A stretch of DNA of 64,000 bases from Gemmatimonadota bacterium (GTDB lineage: Bacteria > JAAXHH01): assembly GCA_026705925.1 (NCBI GenBank), contig JAPOZT010000015.1, positions 124,001 through 188,000 of the forward strand, written 5' to 3'. Each line of letters begins with the position of its first letter. The stretch's first letter is position 1. The notes beneath the pieces are model-generated. The model was not told the origin of the DNA and searched no databases. It was given only the letters and a program-made list of their open reading frames with translations. The translations under genes and the position numbers were made by a program. Shown here piece by piece: positions 62,601 through 64,000 of this stretch.

Positions 62601-63105
62601 TATCCACCGCGATACTCGGGCCCTTCAGGTCCAGGAAGTAGGAAATCCGGTTCGCCGCGATGCTCAGCGTCCCGCCCGTGTTGGTGTGCATGCCGACCTG
62701 TGAAGGCGCGGCATATCGCTGGAGGTCCCAGTATTCGTCCAGGAAGATCCCCATGTACACCCCGACGGGCCGGCATTCCAGCTTGGCCGGGGGGATCCGC
62801 GCGTCTTCAAGGGCTTCCCAGGCGAGTTCGAGCAGGATGCGCTGCTGGGGATCGATGTGACGGGCTTCCCGGGGCGAGATGCTGAAGAACGCCGCGTCGA
62901 ACCGGTCGATTTCGTCGACGAATCCGCCCCATTCGGGAAAGTCCCCGCCGACCGGCCACGATTCCCAAAGCGATTTCCGTTCATCCGGAACCGGACGAAT
63001 GGCGTCCCCGCCGTTCAGGACGAATTCCCAGAAGGACTGTGGCGTCGATATACCCCCGGGAAACCGGCAGGAGATGCCGGTTATGGCAATGGGATCACCG
63101 GACAT
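56617..63105 (-). CDS. Fully reducing type I polyketide synthase (KS-AT-DH-ER-KR-ACP)
   Basis: A 2162-residue single-module synthase. KS (1-425): C171 in VDTACSSS, H306 in EAHGTGT, H347 in VKTNIGHTEAAAG. AT (about 565-860): S659 in VVGHSVGE, H762 in AYHSGQM. DH (about 945-1215): H979 in HPILADHT and D1138 in HPGVLDAG. ER (about 1480-1790): NADPH loop NATGGVGLAALQIA. KR (about 1805-1985): TGGAGGIG, S1939, Y1952, N1956. ACP (about 2070-2145): carrier serine S2107 in GVDSLMA. No methyltransferase or thioesterase is seen. All five catalytic steps imply a saturated chain, released by another enzyme. The frame overlaps the LipM-like gene by 11 bases. Its last 14 residues and stop are antisense to tRNA-Thr. 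Confidence 0.95.
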   Translation of the reverse strand: MSGDPIAITGISCRFPGGISTPQSFWEFVLNGGDAIRPVPDERKSLWESWPVGGDFPEWGGFVDEIDRFDAAFFSISPREARHIDPQQRILLELAWEALEDARIPPAKLECRPVGVYMGIFLDEYWDLQRYAAPSQVGMHTNTGGTLSIAANRISYFLDLKGPSIAVDTACSSSLTAIHLACRDLQAGTCTAALAGGANLLLTPQTSCGFAQAQMLSPDGRCRAFDQGANGYGRSDGAGIVVLKRLSEALADGDTIYAVIHGSAINQDGRSRGLTVPGQSAQQTVIEAAARAGGVSAAQFAFVEAHGTGTPTGDPIEAMAIGRATEEGRVTDGAGCLIGSVKTNIGHTEAAAGVAGLIKAALALKHGVLPPSLHFDHPNPDIPFEDLGLKVATEPVSIPGPTYAGVNSFGFGGANAHVVLGSPPVAESVGYTAGTRTGGDPTAYARPENGPTAVEEVGLRSAADHQGTSGQRQSDQRTPQILVLSAHSTAALKEKASDTASLIRNHRDTPPDDLAAALALHRSHLDRRLALVFEEPGEAARNLETFCDGGIPDRLETAHAGTHATPVVFVFTGMGPQWYGMGQALYDAAPAYREALVEFDRLFAAVSGSSLLELMQNGTPGERMTDVETAQPANMALQWALAALWRSLGVEPQIVVGHSVGEIAGACVSGALSLEEGVRIIYQRSRLQKEMQGRGEMLAVGVSSGEAEKLVQPYDDGLSIAAVNSPVSVTISGEAAEIERLQAAIEDRKHFCQKLHTEIAYHSGQMDGIRDDFLASLNGLSPSKTHIPLLSTVTGVQTDGTELDAEHWWRNIRRPVLFNRVFEQIPGVGETLYIQIGPHPVLSAAIYENLALHNRPGHALATLRRDRSAWDVLLESVAKCYVHGHDIHWERLVDPPRTRVPLPSYPWQKERYWLDGLPVHPGGLDNRDNSDYLGGQGGPAGQRYLHPLIGRVVESSVDPDSRVWERAISLASHPILADHTVLDRSIMPLTGQIEMLYETLEEAELPVAFAGLELLQPLLLSEIGAHLVQVVRRQNRYTLSSKPESKETASTWLAHMRTGRSGVTGLSETIDLEAIRSRCDRRITHRRFYERAAELGFEYGPAFRQVDEAVYSEREVLISLASSTEGHGPYRLHPGVLDAGLQALLLLAPDDSPHLPVGVKNIVLQRLPERDEVLVAYARLQESSEDNGLLADVYLVDEEGFPVVALEGVVLSRVSGLGSRRNIKNNPHGLYREEWVADNHWIEHLQPGSISHWIVLSDDPSLGSKLADALLHPGVKTEYIDISSNELGKNWSALAEKLGSVKCETGSCVGLVGIWTGGGNGLSGRQSGQQLGQQSCSHTGPALESFELVRTVLDNPNLPCRLRLITAGAQSATADECASPAHASIWGCGRVAMREHPELNCTLIDLPAGTGETGAIDVKRLAEIVSTDTSPCEIALRGTGVFTRCLVPFDPVRSVAKTVPITACSKTSYVLSQSTPGSIEDLHFKTKPVACPGPDEVVIRVRAAAVNFRDVLTALGMLKNPSRHQPSFGWECVGEVFAHGDQVDSMEMGDVVMGMMPATMAGHVTAKANLVVRRPEHLGIEEAATLPVAFLTAYLGLVIRGGISAGDRVLVHNATGGVGLAALQIAQQAEAEVFATAGSPEKRALLKGMGISNVMDSRTLGFAEEIMDKTDGKGIDIVLNTLSGPAMQASLSVLAPQGRFIEIGKTDVLNHGSIELNHFDQNRSYHPIDLAQFIEERPVRAGSLLQEIVEMAGAGTIQPLPYQTFPIARATEAFRFMSQARHTGKLVLVDDEAPIPVNLGDDDPVIRPGGTYLVTGGAGGIGRILTDWLLDRGAGLVVISGRRRVEETALEADPGRNVRYVQADVTDRKAMERLMTDLETVHGPVRGVFHAAGVLDDGILLTQTVERFRKVLGPKTTGAWMLHELTRDLDLDLFVLFSSAASLVGTAGQASYAAANAYMDGLADLRRQEGLPVTSINWGPWEGTGMAADEHAVDRLRRQGLRPIPPDEAGALLDRLLRREVHRVGVVPTTEPVAESLLAPYLHSDDRPDLAQPSITPLSKADLNALTAGKLRAYIKDYVTDAIGRILEVDPESVEPGQTWRSLGVDSLMAVELRNRIEAGLHVSIPVETLQSEIAIDQTIDTLLEGFESHESDSNRRPIHYE

Positions 63106-63952
63106 GGCTCGCGGTCCTGAGATAGGTCCAGTCGGCGTTTCCGTACCGGGTGCGGACCAACGACTCGGCTGCTTGCCGCTCCTCCGCGTCCAGCACGTCC
63201 GTTTTGCCTTCCACGTTCAGGCGGTCGAGCATCGAACGGGACAGGCGGTCGGTCCATTCCTCGAATGAGGGCAGATCGGGGACCAGTTCGGCCACGGAGA
63301 CGGTCCGGTGGTTCAGCATCCGGGCGATGGTCTCCCGGCGTTCCGGCTCGTGGGCGGGCATCAACAGGGGAAGCCTGCGGTGCCCCGGCCCCAGGAGCAG
63401 GGATCCGTGCTGCAGCACAACCCCGCGGGATCGGCGCTGGGCACTGCCGGCCAGTTTCCTGCCGGCCACCGTGATCTCGTAACGTCCAGTGGCCGTGAAG
63501 CATACGTCGTCATTGCCTCCCGGACCGCAACGCCCTTCCATCGCCGGCTCGGCCGGTATATCGAAGTGCTTCAGCGTTTCGACCAGCGCCTCGCTCACCG
63601 CGCGGAGCATCACGCCGGACCGGCCTCCCAGCGCGGGATGGGACTCCGGCGCAACCAGGCTGTAGGTCAGTTCCTGGTCGTGAAGTACCGCGCGGCCACC
63701 GGTGATCCGCCGGACCAGGTCGATGCCGTACCGGTCGCATTGACGGGGATCGATCTCTTTCTCCGCCTCCTGCCCGTAACCGATGGAAACAGCGGGCGGA
63801 CACCACGAGTAGATGCGTAGCACCATCATCTCTGCGTCCCGCCGGTCCGCGTCCGTCCCGCCTGCGTCCCGCCGGCACGTGTCCAGCAGCGCTTCGTCCA
63901 CGGCCATGTTGTACGCGGCGGAACATCCGGGCGTGGAGAGTACGCGGATCAT
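63095..63952 (-). CDS. LipM-like octanoyltransferase / lipoate-ligase-family protein
   Basis: A 285-residue member of the LplA/LipM/BirA fold. The family core is VRRITGGRAVLHDQELTYSL. C151 lies in DDVCFTATGRYEI and K166 in GRKLAGSAQRR. The Cys matches the acyl-thioester cysteine of LipM (near residue 150), which favours octanoyl transfer from ACP over ATP-dependent lipoate ligation. The ATG overlaps the stop of the next gene (ATGA), and its 3' end overlaps the PKS start by 11 bases. A tight link to a PKS suggests either coincidence or loading of an acyl group; the second is speculation. Confidence 0.88.
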   Translation of the reverse strand: MIRVLSTPGCSAAYNMAVDEALLDTCRRDAGGTDADRRDAEMMVLRIYSWCPPAVSIGYGQEAEKEIDPRQCDRYGIDLVRRITGGRAVLHDQELTYSLVAPESHPALGGRSGVMLRAVSEALVETLKHFDIPAEPAMEGRCGPGGNDDVCFTATGRYEITVAGRKLAGSAQRRSRGVVLQHGSLLLGPGHRRLPLLMPAHEPERRETIARMLNHRTVSVAELVPDLPSFEEWTDRLSRSMLDRLNVEGKTDVLDAEERQAAESLVRTRYGNADWTYLRTASHVR

Positions 63953-64000
63953 GACCGATCGATGTCGCGGTCGGACTGCAGTTGCTCCACGGCCTGTCGC
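63949..64000 (-). CDS. C-terminal end of a CDS cut by the right window edge
   Basis: A frame enters from the right edge on the minus strand and ends at TGA 63949-63951, overlapping the LipM-like ATG as ATGA. It gives about 16 residues ending RQAVEQLQSDRDIDRS, a polar C-terminus. The overlap is of the coupled kind seen repeatedly in this window, which is the main support. No family can be named. Confidence 0.5.
   Translation of the reverse strand, partial: RQAVEQLQSDRDIDRS

Noticed and set aside
56617..63952. A complete polyketide biosynthetic cluster
   Set aside because: Only one module and one acyltransferase are in view, with no release, tailoring, export or regulatory genes before the edge.

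Overview
The window is a GC-rich, gene-dense stretch of bacterial chromosome with no phage, insertion sequence, CRISPR array or rRNA. The gene mix is typical of environmental, often marine, FCB-group bacteria: phytanoyl-CoA dioxygenase, a DMFase-beta-like protein, a GH172/DUF2961 protein, three sugar-isomerase TIM barrels, Gfo/Idh oxidoreductases, secreted amidohydrolases, a PQQ-type dehydrogenase, a TonB receptor and the futalosine route to menaquinone. A Latescibacterota-like MAG or isolate is my best guess, by inference only. I recognise no transcription-factor gene anywhere in the window.

Layout. 1-3.9 kb: an oligopeptide-type ABC importer (permease, lipoprotein, permease; no ATPases in view). 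3.9-8.3 kb: DsbA-like protein, GH172-type protein, MFS transporter, FMN-dependent alpha-hydroxyacid oxidase. 8.4-14.2 kb: an overlapping plus-strand operon of M3 oligopeptidase, Gfo/Idh, methyltransferase, futalosine hydrolase (MqnB) and MqnD. 14.3-19.5 kb: M55 D-aminopeptidase, two sugar-isomerase-like TIM barrels, NhaC-type antiporter, Gfo/Idh. 19.5-35 kb, all minus strand and mostly exported proteins: two amidohydrolases (one a tandem fusion), a UGSC-family selenoprotein with in-frame UGA and its two upstream partners, TonB receptor, DUF1080 protein, PQQ-type dehydrogenase, HAD phosphatase, LVIVD-repeat lipoprotein and exported FAH-family protein. 35.2-35.4 kb: two tRNA-Pro genes. 35.5-41.9 kb: a tight minus-strand operon of PhyH dioxygenase, DMFase-beta-like protein, metallophosphoesterase, sulfatase-like hydrolase and APH-type kinase. 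42-55 kb: FtsX-type permease, LLM flavin oxidoreductase, large DUF6785-like membrane protein, TIM barrel, BtuF-like binding protein, ABC exporter plus DUF1854 partner, small membrane and TPR proteins, SDR and Zn-alcohol dehydrogenase. 55-64 kb: tRNA-Arg, amidohydrolase, tRNA-Thr, then a 2162-residue fully reducing type I PKS whose 3' end runs antisense into the tRNA-Thr, coupled to a LipM-like octanoyltransferase.

Three things stand out. First, the selenoprotein at 24035-24559: it looks like two broken ORFs, but the frame joins through a UGA that falls exactly at the U of a U-G-S-C motif. Second, short tandem repeats recur at gene boundaries, several touching or containing stop codons. Third, the PKS stop codon lies inside the antisense of a tRNA gene.

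No gene-free stretch exceeds about 300 bases. The longest (31258-31528, the leader of the PQQ-type dehydrogenase gene) is AT-richer than its surroundings and shows no ORF I trust. The gaps at 54912-55093, 48436-48626 and 35035-35225 hold the promoters or hairpins listed, or nothing I recognise.
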